DNA of 64,000 nt from Paramecium sonneborni (taxonomy: Eukaryota; Ciliophora; Oligohymenophorea; Peniculida; Parameciidae), in contig CAJJDN010000159.1 of the NCBI GenBank assembly GCA_905182985.1, forward strand, positions 1 through 64,000, written 5' to 3'. Positions within the stretch are counted from its first letter, which is position 1; each line of letters starts with the position of its first letter. A program made the translations under genes and the position numbers. Below, in pieces: positions 1-13,027 of the stretch. The notes under the pieces were generated by a model. That model was not told the origin of the DNA and searched no databases. It saw only the letters and a list, made by a program, of their open reading frames with translations.

Positions 1-22
1 CCCCAAACCCAAACCCAAACCC
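1..22. repeat. Telomere repeat tract, left chromosome end
   Basis: The window starts with CCCCAAA followed by CCCAAA units and CCC. A mixture of C4A2-like and C3A3 repeats on the strand running inward from a left end is the known telomere pattern of Paramecium macronuclear chromosomes. Only about three and a half repeats are present, so the tract is probably truncated by assembly. Confidence 0.93.
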
Positions 23-309
23 TGTGTAGAGAATTCAACATAATGTGACTGCTGAATTAAAAATTAAACCTACTAGTGGGCCAAACCCATATTTTTCAAA
101 TTTTTTTTTGTTCAAATTACAATATATCAGACATGTAGAAAAATTCAACATTCTGTGACTGCTAAGACATACCTACAAGTGGGCAAACTCAAACCCTGTT
201 CTTCTAAAAGATTATGGTAGGTATCAAAAATCTTGTTATTTTAAAGATTATGGTAGTTTATGATGTAAGAAAATTTTTTTTACCCTTTCATTAATTTAAT
301 TCAGAATAT
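23..309. repeat. Subtelomeric degenerate repeat, no gene
   Basis: Two related copies are visible, about 21-90 and 126-198. Each has TGTAGA, then ATTCAACAT, then TGTGACTGCT, then ACCTAC, then AGTGGG and a CAAACCC-like end. The second copy ends in CAAACTCAAACCCTG, which looks like decayed telomere sequence. The remaining bases are the AT-rich leader of the next gene. Confidence 0.6.
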
Positions 310-1821
310 ATGAAATCAATTCTATTTGTGTTAGTCATGCTTATGATTGTTGTAGGGGAGAGACTTAGCATAAATGACCCAAAATGCTACAAATATTTCT
401 AGAAGTTTGGAACAGCAAACAATCCAGATGGAACAGGTGCATCTTTAGCGGCATTTACAGGAGATGTGTAATTTGTGAACCAAGCTGATGTAAAGGTGAC
501 CTTGAGATATTCAGACGAGAAACTGTTTAATGATCCAATGTACTTTGGTTTAGTTTAAGAAGATGGAAACCCAGAAGAAAATACTTGTCTTGATCTTAAA
601 TTATGGAAATTTAGTTCTAATTAATACTCTAACCCAATTTAAATAACTGATTTACCAATAACTTCATCAAACAATTCTTAAAGAAAATGGAGGTTTTACC
701 ACTTTACAATCCCTCAAACAGATATAAAAAAAAGATTACAAGAGACATCAAATTCTGATTAATTTATCTACAAAGGATATTTTGCAATTGGATATTATGC
801 TGCTATTGTAGATTAATTATAATATACTTTTTATTTTGAATTCTCTGTTACAATTGAAAAAGAAACTGGTGTTGGAATTGATACCGCTTTTAAACCATTT
901 ACTTCATTTTCAACTTTTCAATGCATGATAGATTAACCTTGTATAGCCACAGCTGATACTTCCTTAAAATGGTGTTCCGACTCTTCTTGCTCAATTCCTC
1001 TTACAACTGCCCCAGACCTCCATTTAAATGATCAATTTGTTTTACAATAAGTTATAACAAGATCTGGGATGACTGGTTATTATTTAGTTGAAACTGAAGT
1101 CTGGTACACAGGCAATGGATTATATAAGAAAGCAAAACCTATTAATATGAATAATGCAACTAAGGGATAAGTTATAATCTAACTAAGAGCTGAAATTGTA
1201 TGGCAAGCAGTCACAATTCGAGTTACATCTGTATTATCAACATTTTATGCAGGAGGAAGAAGATTGTTAATATAAACTTAATATGATCCTGTAACAGGAG
1301 AAACCAATTAAATTGAATGTATTAAAGCTGAAGGAAAAAACACATGCGCTACATGTGAAGAAGAATGTTAAATCAATAATTTTGCTAAAGAAGGTTGCCC
1401 TAAATGCTCATCCATCTAAACTCAAAACTCATCAAACTCATCCACCTAAACTGAGAATCAATCCAACTAAATAAACTAAACGGAAAATCCATCCTCCTAA
1501 ACTGAAAACCAATCTACATCCGAAAATCCAGCCACCTAAAATGAAAATTAAACCACCTAAACTCAAAATTCATCGACCTAAACTCAAGGCTAACCCACCT
1601 AAACTTAAAATTCAACCATCCACACTCAAAATTCATCCAACCAAACTGAAAATTAACCCACCTAAACTTAAGATTCAACCATCTACACTCAGAATTCATC
1701 CAACCAAACTGAAAATTAATCAAACTAAACTCAAAATTAATAAAACTAAACTGAAAACTCATCATTTTCACTATGGGTAGCATTTGATTTCTTGGCCTTA
1801 ACGTTTTTATGTGTGGTCTGA
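310..1821 (+). CDS. Secreted Gln/Asn-rich repeat protein, probable surface protein
   Basis: A single exon of 503 aa in the ciliate code; the length divides exactly by three. The first 20 or so residues (MKSILFVLVMLMIVVGERLS) form a clear signal peptide. A globular region of about 340 residues follows with scattered cysteines and a Cys-rich patch (CATCEEEC, then CPKC). After that comes a roughly 120-residue tandem region of 12-13-residue units built from TQNSSNQTENQ-like text, rich in N-x-S/T glycosylation sequons. The protein ends in a hydrophobic stretch (LWVAFDFLALTFLCVV), as in GPI-attachment signals. I infer a glycosylated cell-surface or secreted protein of unknown function; the family was not recognised. 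The repeat opens misleading reading frames on both strands. Confidence 0.85.
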
Positions 1822-4225
1822 AATATACGATTAATCATATATTATATTAAAATACGCTCTTAAATCTTTAAAATTGTTAAAAAAAAAATTTATATTCCTT
1901 AAAAAACTAAAATACTAACTTTAATTTAATATTAATTCCTTATTCTCCTTTTCTAAATAACGATGAGCCATAAGACACTCTTATTCAAACGATCCATATC
2001 CTCTGATTTTATTTGAAAATTTTTTAATTGATTTTATTTAGACGAACAAAAAATATATTAATATTTTTTAATATAATATCTACAATTAAATTTTCATTAA
2101 CTAAATGGAATGATACAGTGGCTTTGTGAACAAAATATTTCAACAAAAATGGTGTTTCTTCTCTACTCAAATGCCTAGGAATTGAGACAGCAATAAAACA
2201 ATAGGCTAAGAAATTCCATCTTAAACATCTACTTTTATATTTTTAAAGGATTATCTCAGAAATTTATATCAATTTGAGTATAATATAAATACACTAAATA
2301 ATGGAATAAAAAAAAATTAATTGTGAAGGGTAAATTTATAAAATGATGGAGCGGAATTAAAGCATTTTTGCTTGAATAGATTATAAAGAATAAAATTATC
2401 TCTAAATAAAAATTTTTGAAACAATTAACATGAGCTTTATTTATGTCAAAGCTACTAAAAAATCCTTTTAGGATTACATCAAAATCTCATTATAATCTAT
2501 TTTAAATCTGTTCCTTATTCTTAATATCTAATGAGAAATCTCCAAAAATTATGTCATGGATTATAAGTCTTGTTCTTTTATTAATAATCAATATTATTAA
2601 TACTTAATCTATTATACTTCAAGTATTTTCTAATTTCATGTATTCATTAATAAATCAAATTTTCCACCAAAAGTGGGACAAAATCCAATTCTCCATCAAC
2701 TTCAACTCAAACTAAAATTTATTGGTATGTTAATGTTAATTGATATTAAAATTAGGAATTGACTTAATTTATGATAATTGTTTCATAAAAATATCTTATA
2801 AAATATATTATTATTATCTAAATTTATAATTCGCTTTAATAAATTAACTTGATCCTTCACAATTCTATTTTTAATCTGCACAGAATTTTTTATCCTGTTA
2901 TACATAAAAGCAATTTTTTCTCATATATTATTCTCTTATCCACTTTTAAGATGATCCAAAACTAATATGCATTGATGGCTAAAAATATTAATAACAAGAG
3001 TAATAAATTCTTTTCATCTCATTGATACGAAAATATATATATATCAAAAAATTATTTGAAAACTCATTCTTCTTTTATGCAAGTTAAATTTTTGAAACCT
3101 GTCTAAAATCCTTTGTTTTAATCCTGATAACTTCAAAATAAAAATTCTTATTATATTTGAAAAAGCAACTATTATATTTCAATTATTGATAATTATTCAC
3201 TATAAATTATATAGTTAATATTTTAAATTTACATCAATTAACATAAAAATCAGACCTATTGATTCTATCAATGACTTGCTTGAATTAATAGCTTGAATTG
3301 CGTCCCCAAATCAAAATTTCCTTCACCTTTTCTAACTACAGTTCTTTCCTAAAATTATCAAAATGCTACATATCTATCTCTTTCTTTTCATAGATATTTT
3401 CTAAGGGAATCTAGTTTTTTTCTAATTATTATCATCCGACTCTCTACCTCATTTGAATCAATACTTTTATTTACTTCTTGAATATAATTTTCGTCCTGTT
3501 GGTTTTTATTCTTTTCCAATTATTATTAATAATACTTAGGCCAAATCTAAGAAAATGATTACATGTTCTTTTATTTATCGCTCAGAAAACAATTTTTCTA
3601 TTAATTTTGAAGTCAAGTTTCTAAATTTTCATAAACATCTTACATTATACTTACTTAAAAACCTATAAATTTGTAAGTTATTCCACTTCAAAAAACTTAA
3701 AGTGGAAAGATGGAATATTTTTATTTTTACTATTGATAATTTACAAAGTTTAATAACAAATTTAATATTTTGAAATATAAAATCAATATATAAATCATGC
3801 AAATAATGAATAGGAGGAGATCTTTAATTTAGTAATTTATGAGAATTAGACTAATAATACAATTAATTATATACTGGATTTAAGAATCAAATAAATCTTA
3901 ATTCTTCAGAAACAATTTAAAATACTCATCTAATTACAAAAGAATTTTTATCCAAGCTAATTGATACTATTATTAAACAATCAAAAATAGATTTAAAAAA
4001 GCATTTCATAAACCAAGAACTAAAATTTAAATCTGAAAAATTTGGAATCATTTGAAAACAAAATCTGTGGAACAGATTCAAGAACAACATGGAAAGAGCT
4101 CACACTATCATGTGACTGCCAAAAAAAAAAATTTTTAATGAATAATAAACAACAAGTAGAGAATTTGGATGGATAGAGAGGTTGAAACGTAAATGTTTTT
4201 AATATTATAATTTTATGATTTTAAA
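1822..4225. other. AT-rich region, no intact gene; possible decayed coding fragments
   Basis: No frame stays open for a credible gene in the ciliate code. A few short fragments look protein-like on the plus strand (about 2109-2278 and 2440-2750) but each is broken by TGA. A stretch near 4076-4112 carries TGTGACTGCC, resembling the subtelomeric repeat core. It is best read as decayed subtelomeric DNA. Confidence 0.5.
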
Positions 4226-7200
4226 TCATTTGCAATCTAAATTAAAAATTTAGAAATCTAAAGCAAAATTAAATTGATCTTGCATTTCAAGATAGTAATT
4301 GTCGATAGGATAGATATTTTAAATTGGTTCATTTATATCAATTAGTAATTATAAATGCTCTAATATTTGCTAATAATTATTAGATGTGCATTATTATGAT
4401 TCTAAATATTCTACAAAATAATAAATGAATATACATTTATGTTTTTAAAAAATAGAAATTTAAGGGCTTAATTTTATGGCATGGTCTAAATTTAAGGATG
4501 CTTCGACGGAGCGCCCTAAGAAGTGTAAAATACAACCTTTTCAACAAATTACAATTATACCTTTATTATTAAATAAAACAGAGCTTTCAGGTGAGTTTTT
4601 AATAGCAGTTTCAATATTTTCCAGCGCTTCTTCTAAACGCCCCATCAGAACTAAAACAAAGCCTAAATTTAATAAAGAATTTACATTTTTGATTATAGGC
4701 ATCATCTGATAATGGATTTATTTTAATAGCATCCTCTAAACTCATTAGAGCATCTTTATACTTGTGGGTTGCTCTTAGTATTTTTGCTATAAAATCAAAT
4801 TATGTTATAACATTTGATTAAAAAGATTTTAAATTCTTCTGGATTGTTTTGAATAGAACAATTAATACAATTCAAAGCTTCTTCATAATTTTTCAAATTA
4901 TATAGAGTAATTGCTATCATATTAGTATAAGTTAAGTGCCTTTTAGATAGTAGGATATCCAAAGATTAGAATTTCTTTAAATTGAATAATCACAATAATG
5001 TATTGCTTCTTAAAACCTCTTCAACATATTTAAGCAAATAGCTAATAAATTAAAAATTATAATTACCCTTAATATAATAGCATTCATAGATTTCAGGGTT
5101 TTTCTATATTGCTTAATCTAATGTTTCTAATGCTTTTTATAAGAAATTTAATTTTAATAGAGTCAATGCTGTTAAATTAAATTTATTAAACCTTTTAAAC
5201 AATAAAGTTTGTGGTCATAAGGATTCAATTCAATACCAAAATTCAAATCTTTCATCGCTTCCTCATGGAACTTCAATTTTGATAGAGTAGCAGCTTTTAT
5301 TTTAACATCATTTTTACCTCTTTAGTAATATAGAACATATTTTTTAGGATTATTCTTAATTAGAAAATTTAAAAGATCTAATGCTTCTTAAGAACGATTT
5401 AACATTTCTAAAGCATTGGCTATAATTATTATCTAATTTCAACCTTTATTTTAAAATATGAGGTTATTTTCAGGATTAAATTATATTGCTATATCAAAAT
5501 AAAACAATGCTTCTTTCCATTTGTATAAACATGATAATATTTATCCTATATTATATAATCGTAATAACCTTTGGAATGATAATTATTAGAATCACCTGGA
5601 TTTTTGTTAATAGCTAGATCCACAAGAATTAAGGCTTCTTAATATTTTTTTTATTAAAATAAGCAGAAAACTAATTCATTTTATAAATCTTGCCTGAAAC
5701 TTTATTATTTTCATCACTTGCTGGAATTTTATTTAATTCTTAGAGAGCTTGTTCATAATGACCCATAATTGTTAAGATCAAAGCTATAAATAAGTAAAAT
5801 TTTCACCTTTTGTGGTAGAGAGAGTATTTTATTATGGATCCATTATAAGAGATTAATTAATACAATCTAAAGCTTCTTCAAGACGATTAAGATTTAATAA
5901 AATTAACCCTTTTTAAAGTATTTAGAATCAATACCTTTATTAAGATAAAGAATTGATAATGTTGGATTGATATGAATAGATGTATCAATATAAATTAAAG
6001 CTTCTTCACAACGATTTAATCTGCTTAAGACCATAGCTAATAAAATTAATTTAAAATAAACCAATATTGTTATAAGATACAACATCTTCTCTGTTTAATT
6101 ATATACTAATTTTAAGAACTTCTAAAGCTTCTATATATCGATTCATCATTATTAGAGCATCAGCTAATTTCAGTATTAATTCAAATCAACCTTTTATTTT
6201 ATAGCCAAGATTGAATTCAGGATTTATTTAAGTTGAAAAATTACTTTATTCTAAAGCTTCTTCAAATCTTTACATTTAGAGTAAAATTGATGCTAATTTA
6301 TTAGAAAAATAACTCGCCTTTAGCAGTGAAAAATTCAAATCTTTCAGGGTTTTTTTGGATGGCTATTTCCATATTTTTTAGAGCTCCTTCTTTTTAACCT
6401 AGAAATAATAAAACCATTGCTATAATATTAGTAAGACATTTAACATTTAATATTATAATAATCTGAATTTTCTGGATTTATTTCTATCCCAGAATCTATT
6501 GATTCTAAAGCTTATTAATAGCAGCCCTAAAATATTAACAATTATGCTTAAATTAGTTTTATAATAAACCTCTATGTAGATGATTTAATGGATTATTTAG
6601 AGACAGCTATAAAGCTATATTGATATTTTCTAAGGCTTTTTAAGATTAACCCATCATCATTAATGCCAGTCCTGATTAAAAATAAATTCAACCTTTAAAA
6701 TTATAAGTAGTATTAAGATCAGATTTAAACTTTTATTTAGCTAATTAGTTAACAAACTCAGCCAATCCTAATTGTTCATTTTAATGTAAAAATTAAGCTA
6801 AAAAATTAAATTAAGTTTTACCTTATTTCTCTAATTTTTCATATTCTTTTAAACCAACATTGATAGCCTAATCAAAACATTCTATAGCTTCTTCCAATCG
6901 ATTTCTGAAGAATAAGGCAACACCTACATGTTTATTTAGTGCTATACCTTTATTGCTATAACAAAGTGAATCACATTTGCCTTTTTAAATAGAAATATCA
7001 TATAATTTTATTGCTTCTTCAATATTGTTCTTCATAAGTAAAACATTTGCTATTTTGAATGATTCAACATATTAAACCTTTATTGCTATAGTGATTTGAA
7101 TAGTTAGGGTTAAGAGAAATTGCAATATCAAATTATTTTTGAGCTCCTTCCAGATCTTGCATCTCCAATAAAGCAAAACCTAATTATAAATTTATTGGTA

Positions 7201-7891
7201 AACCCTTTCTTTCATAAAACAAAGAATTATTAGGATAAACTTTAATTGCTTCTTCAAATTTTTCAATAGCCTCTATTTATCTTCCCATATTCAATAATTC
7301 AATCCCTATTATTTAAATTTAAGTATAACCTTTGTAAAAAGAGTCATATCCAGTTCTTTTATCAACTTATTATAAAAATTCCAAGCCATATGTATAACTT
7401 TTTTCAATACTAATGTTAAGCTATTAATAACTATTGAATATGCAATCAAAATTTATTACAATTTATTTCCTGCAGTTGAATCTTCAAATTTTTAATTATT
7501 TCTTAACTGTGAATAATCACAAGGTTTAAATTTCTCTGTAGGTCTTCTTTTTATTACTATGTCATTACCTTTGAAAATATTAAAATTTTTTACTTTATTA
7601 AAATTTTATCTGTTTCATAAATTCTGTACTTATTTCAAAAATATTATAATTCAACTTCCATTTTTTGAAATAATTCATTTTTTATCTTAACTCTGCAATC
7701 ACTTTCCAATCATATTATTTATTCTTCAATAATTCATAAATTTTGATCCATTTGTGTTTAAAAAAATATTTTGACTCTACCGATGACTTAATCAGGGAAC
7801 AATATTAGCTATAATAATGAATTTTTTTTTAAATTGTTTATAATTTCTAATTTCTTCCATTTTTAGATATTTAAAGAATGGATTTGTTCAT
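4226..7891 (-). CDS. Large tetratricopeptide-repeat (TPR) protein, many tiny introns
   Basis: Read on the minus strand from ATG at 7891 to TGA at 4226, the spliced protein is about 1,000 aa. The first 150-200 residues are charged and helical without TPR signature. After that, about twenty or more 34-residue TPR units follow, each with the signature (N/G)R-x-EEAL-x(n)-NP and ending YxNKG. Almost every unit is interrupted by a 22-26 nt intron at the same place, right after the NKG codons. One example is 5909-5934, whose removal joins LYLNKG to LILLNLNRLEEAL. I resolved about a dozen such introns; the central repeats (about 6120-7270) show the same pattern. TPR arrays are protein-protein scaffolds; the partner is unknown. 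One intron (4914-4939) starts with GC instead of GT. Exact exon ends in the middle are approximate. Confidence 0.85.
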
Positions 7892-8609
7892 TTAAGTGAT
7901 TTATCACAAATAAATATATATAAATAATTTGATAGATATTAAATAATTAAAAATGAAATTTTTATTATAATAAAACCTACATAATATCATGTTCCTAAAT
8001 TTTTTTCTTTAACCAGTCAAACTTATCAAAATACGTATATTTTATAATAGTATTTGTAGAAATGATAAATTTATTGAAAAATCTATCCTCCATTACTTGA
8101 AGTTGGATTATTTTTATTTTTTAATATATTTAAATAAAAGTTATTCTAAAATTTAGATTCATATAAAAGACTTTTAGCAAGAATTAATGAAAAAATATTT
8201 TGTCAATATTTATCAGCGAATTTGAATTTTAAATTAATTAACCAAGAATAATAATCAATTATAATAATCAATTATAATAGGAAAAGATGACTTGAAAAAT
8301 TATATTTAAAATTGATAGGTCTGGATATTAACCTATTTGTAATGCAACTATTATCAATTTTAAAAATAAGGAACCTGCTTTGAATTTAATAGATTAAAAG
8401 TTTCAAAACAATTTTTCAGAAATTAGTTTATCAAACAAATCTAGAGCTTATTGCTAAAGCCAAAAATAATTAAGGATTAATATAATACAACAATCAATAA
8501 GATAAATATAATATTCCCTCATTTTCGAACAATTGATAAATTTTATATTATGTTAAATCATTTAAAATCAGTTTGATTAATTATTATTTATTTTTATTAT
8601 TTATATTTA
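7892..8609. other. Intergenic, nothing recognised
   Basis: AT-rich sequence between the start of the TPR gene and the stop of the next minus-strand gene. It holds the TPR gene's promoter region by position. I see no coding frame, RNA gene or repeat. Confidence 0.5.
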
Positions 8610-10037
8610 TCAAGTCTATTTTAAAAGCAATTCTATAGGCTCTTTATTAGTCATTGGTTATTGTAAATCAATCGAATCTATTGGTTTGACCAAGAATCTT
8701 TTTGTTTCTTTTTCACTTTCCAAGCCAAAATGACAACCTTCAAATTTTTGTCCTAATTAATGACTAGCTGTTAAAATATGATTTCCAAATTATTGTTAAA
8801 TGATAAACTGTATTCTAGATATTTCATATATAATATTATTAAGTCTACATTTTTGCCGAGCACTTTAAAGTAAGGCTTTATGAATGTAATTCATATCTTG
8901 AATTGATGGTATTTTTTGGTTATTCTATTCTTAAAATAGTTATTTTTATATAAAGCTTTTAAGTGAGTATCCTTTTATATCTGGATAATACATTGATATT
9001 ATATCATGAAACAATTCATCTTCAAGTAATTGGCTATTATAATATAATGCTGCATATTTTAATAAAAATAGTAATTATATAATAGATCCTATTTAAGCTA
9101 GAATTTAACCTAATTTTGGCATCGTAACTTCTTCCACCATTGATATATTATCTATTCTAAATAAATAACAACCATAATTATCTAAATTTAAAGGACTTTC
9201 AGACATATATGTAAAAACCCTTGAAGCAAAAGTATTATCTATTTATTAGTTAATCATTTCATAATTGTTCAAAGTATTGTATCTTTGATAATTATTAAAT
9301 AAAATTCCATCATCAATAATTGTTTCTTATTATTTTAGCATAATTTAAGAGTATATTGGATTTTTTGTATCAAAACTAGTATAATATTACTTATTGAAAA
9401 CTTCTAATTCTCTTGTTTTTTAATTTATTTGACCCAAACTAATGGTTAAAAATAAAAGCCCATGAAATTTTGATAAATATTCTTTAATAGTATTATCATC
9501 AGCACAATAACCTCCTTCTAATAATGTACTATTTGAACATTTGGTTAATACAATTAAGTATTATTTCATATGTAAATATTCCTTATCAGTAACACTTGAA
9601 TCTAAATTATTAAGTACTAAAGAACCATTGGATAATGATATTAGATAAGGAAACTCAGGAGTGCTAAATAATGCAACAGGATCTTTTATTATAGTTGAAT
9701 TTATTATTGTATACAAAAGAGGAGTAATAATATTGTTAGCTTTCCTAAAAGGATCAATATCCATGGTCAAATCTTATAAACTTATTGATATTAACGGCTT
9801 TGAAAATGAGAATTCTGTATAACTGATTGTTTTTTATTTAGAACTGATATTTGGGGGAATTAAATTGTTACTCCATTACACAATAACATATAAAAAGTAA
9901 GCTAGACTTATGCTTCCTAATAAAATTGATAATATTCCACCCATTGTGCTTTAAAATTTTTAATTGTTTGCCTATGTTAAAAGTGGAATTGAAACACCAA
10001 AAATATCTATCTCTTTAATTTTATTTAAAAATTTCAT
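8610..10037 (-). CDS. Two-segment membrane protein with large outside domain, unknown
   Basis: An uninterrupted minus-strand frame of 475 aa (1,428 nt, exact multiple of three). The N-terminus begins MKFLNKIKEIDIFGVSI. A hydrophobic segment follows at about residues 34-52 (ILSILLGSISLAYFLYVIV). A long hydrophilic domain of some 250 residues comes next, rich in Asn, Ser and Gln with a few cysteines. A second hydrophobic segment lies near residue 325 (IIQLLFLLKYAALYY). The roughly 140-residue C-terminal tail is charged and ends in LLLKQT. This two-TM layout with an exposed middle domain is seen in several ciliate-specific proteins, but I do not recognise the family. No intron was needed. Confidence 0.8.
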
Positions 10038-13027
10038 TAATAATTATATTATTACACAATATTATTTATTAAATTAAACAGGATCACCTTTAATTCTAGA
10101 GCTTTCTCCTAAAAATTACTTAAAAGAAAATATATACATAGTCAAATTCTACATTATTTTCATTTTATGATTTAACTATTATTACACAATTTACTTGTTT
10201 TTTCTTCTACATTTTGAAAAGGTTGTCTTAATTTTATTTGGTTATTTCTCATTTTTCTTAATTAATAATCAATAAAATACTATAAGTAAGGTAGCTATAA
10301 AATTATTTTTATTTATATAATTTTTTGCATAATTATTTAGTCTAAAAGTTATCAACATTTCCTATTATTATTAATTGAGGAAACTGACTATTTAGAATAT
10401 AATGTTATTCTTTAAAATATTAAGAAATAAAACTGTTTTTTAAAAGATAATAATGGCTATTTAATTTTAATTTATTTTTTTATTTAATCATTCATCTAAT
10501 ATTTAATCCAAAAGATATCAATAATCCCAATTAGTAGGCATAATCGGTCAAGAATTTGAAACATTTCTATTTGAAAGTAGAGCATTTACAAATTATTTTC
10601 CCTTTATAATCATCAAGAGCTTCTAAAAAATCCTCCAAAAAAAAAATTGAAAATTGAAAATAATTTCAAAATCTACCTCTTGAAATACTAAATAATTCTA
10701 ACGTAAACTAATAATCAAATTTATTTAGGATTTTTTATGGTCATATTATATAATTATTAAAATTTAAATACCTTATTTATAGCATAAATGCTTATTGACA
10801 TAGTATTTGCCTATTTTATGAAAAATGAGTGAGTAAATTGATTAGGAAAAGGATTTGCCGTTTTTCTAGTTTAATTATAAAGCATTCATTTTTAGCTGAA
10901 TTATTTGAAAGTTTAACAAAATTCTAATTTAAGTTTAGAATTAGATTTGGCAATATAAGAACTTATCTAATAACTTAAGCTTATAAAGTATTAGAATTAA
11001 GAAAATTAATGGTCTAAAGATAATATATGTGGGAAATTTTTGCCGTTAGTACTATTAAAAAATTTTAGATTAATATTATGTATATTTAAAAAAAATTAAA
11101 TAAATATAACTTATTCTTTGTTTAACTTAAATTTAAGGATAAAATTTTGCTCATTTTTGATTAATTTTAAAAATATAAAATAGGAGTATGTTATTATTTG
11201 ATAAATGTTATAAAGTAAATTTAACCAATAAAAATCATTTAAACATTTGTTGTTTTAGAATCAAATATCTTGTAGTTGATTGAAAAAGTGTTATTAAGCA
11301 ACTTAAAATTTCTGAAGATTGTTTTTTATCTCAAACAAATAACTTCATTTAATCTAAGCAATTATAACTTCATTAATATTTTGAAGTAGATAAATAATTG
11401 ATATTTAAAATTTATTGTAAGTTCTTATAACTTTTTTCTAAATTTAATTTAACAAATTGAATTGCATATTGCATAAGATAATTTAATTAATTGAGATCAA
11501 TATTGAAGGGGAAATCGAAAAATTTGTTTAATTCTTGAATTATTGATATCATCAGAAAAATTAATTTTGTCATAGGTAGGAATTTTGATTCTTTTTTCTA
11601 ATATAATCCATAAAGATGAAGTAGATTATATCTATTGTTGCTTACTAAGTAAATATATTTCTATCTTTGTAATGTAAAAATATTTATTGAATACATTAAA
11701 AATTTAGCTTTTTATAAATTGGCAATTTTTCAACTAAAATCCAGGTATTCTAATTTTATCATTTATGCCATATAAATTAAATAAAACCAGATTTTGTTAA
11801 ACATAAATTGCTAATAACAATAGAATTTTCAGATTAATTTGATAAAGAATTTAAAAATGATAGTTTAAAATATTATCAAAGATAAAATATTACTTTTATG
11901 TGAATTAATTGTAGGAAGTAATACTTTTGAAACTTATTGGCACATTATGAAAGTTGAAGTGTATAAATTATTTATTTTTATGAAATTTATCATCTTATAT
12001 TTCATTATTTAAATAATTTGTTACAAACTATAAAGATCTTTTGCTTAACTTAAAGCGTTTTTGAGGTTGACATTTACGAGATAATAAATGAAGTAAAATA
12101 GAAATAAATATATAATTATATTCAATAAAAGTTACTTGATATAAATTTAAAGGTTTCTCTATTTTATATATTATTTCTTTTTCAAATGCAGTAGAATATT
12201 TTTAATACTCTAAATAATATTTGCATTAATAATTTATTGTCTTTTTAAATTGATGATTGTCCCTTATAAAAATTCTCATCATCTTATTAGATTTTTAAAT
12301 GATTAGATATATTTTATGGGGATGTTATGTGATATAAATATATTCAATAATGGGGTTTTATTTAAAAATAATATTTAATGGTTAAGAATCTAATTGAAAA
12401 AAGCAGAATTAAAATTAACTTGTGTAATTAGCCTATAAATTTATAATCTCTACATTTAGCAACCCTAATTGATATCGACCAACCATTAATTAAGCAATCA
12501 CTTTCAAGTGAATCAAAAAATATTCATGTAAAATATAATTTAAATACAAGACCTTAAATTCCAAAATTTTTAAAATATAAATTAGATATGAAAATAAAAA
12601 TATAAAAATCTTAAGGGTATTTTTAATAATGAAGATATATTAATAAAAAATAAATGATTTTAATAGAATATAAATGGAAATTAGAAATAATAAATTATCT
12701 GTTCTTTATCAACCCCAAAATAATTTAGAGAGATTAAAGAACACAATAATAATTATTTTTTCCTAATTATAAGTAAATAAAACGAAAGTTGGTAATATAT
12801 ATAATAATTAGATAAACTTTGATAAAATTTATATACTATTATAAAAAATAATAAAGAGGATTATTTTTTTTAAATTATTTAATATTATATAATCAAACAA
12901 CTATTTGAATGATGATCAAAAGAATTATTATATTTTTCTGAATTTTAATTTTCTTCTTTCTGTAAATAATTGAATAAATCATTTGATGTTTTGAAAATTA
13001 TATTATTTATATTTTTATTCAAAAATT
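10038..13027. other. 3-kb AT-rich region, no credible gene
   Basis: No frame on either strand stays open long enough to support a gene in the ciliate code. A short minus-strand stretch around 10500-10640 reads like protein for about 55 codons, but is bounded by TGA codons without usable splice sites, so it may be a relic. Nothing else was seen. Confidence 0.45.

Noticed and set aside
1514..1783. Overlapping frames on plus and minus over the surface-protein repeat
   Set aside because: They exist only because the tandem repeat lacks stops in several frames; the continuous 503-aa frame is in another register.
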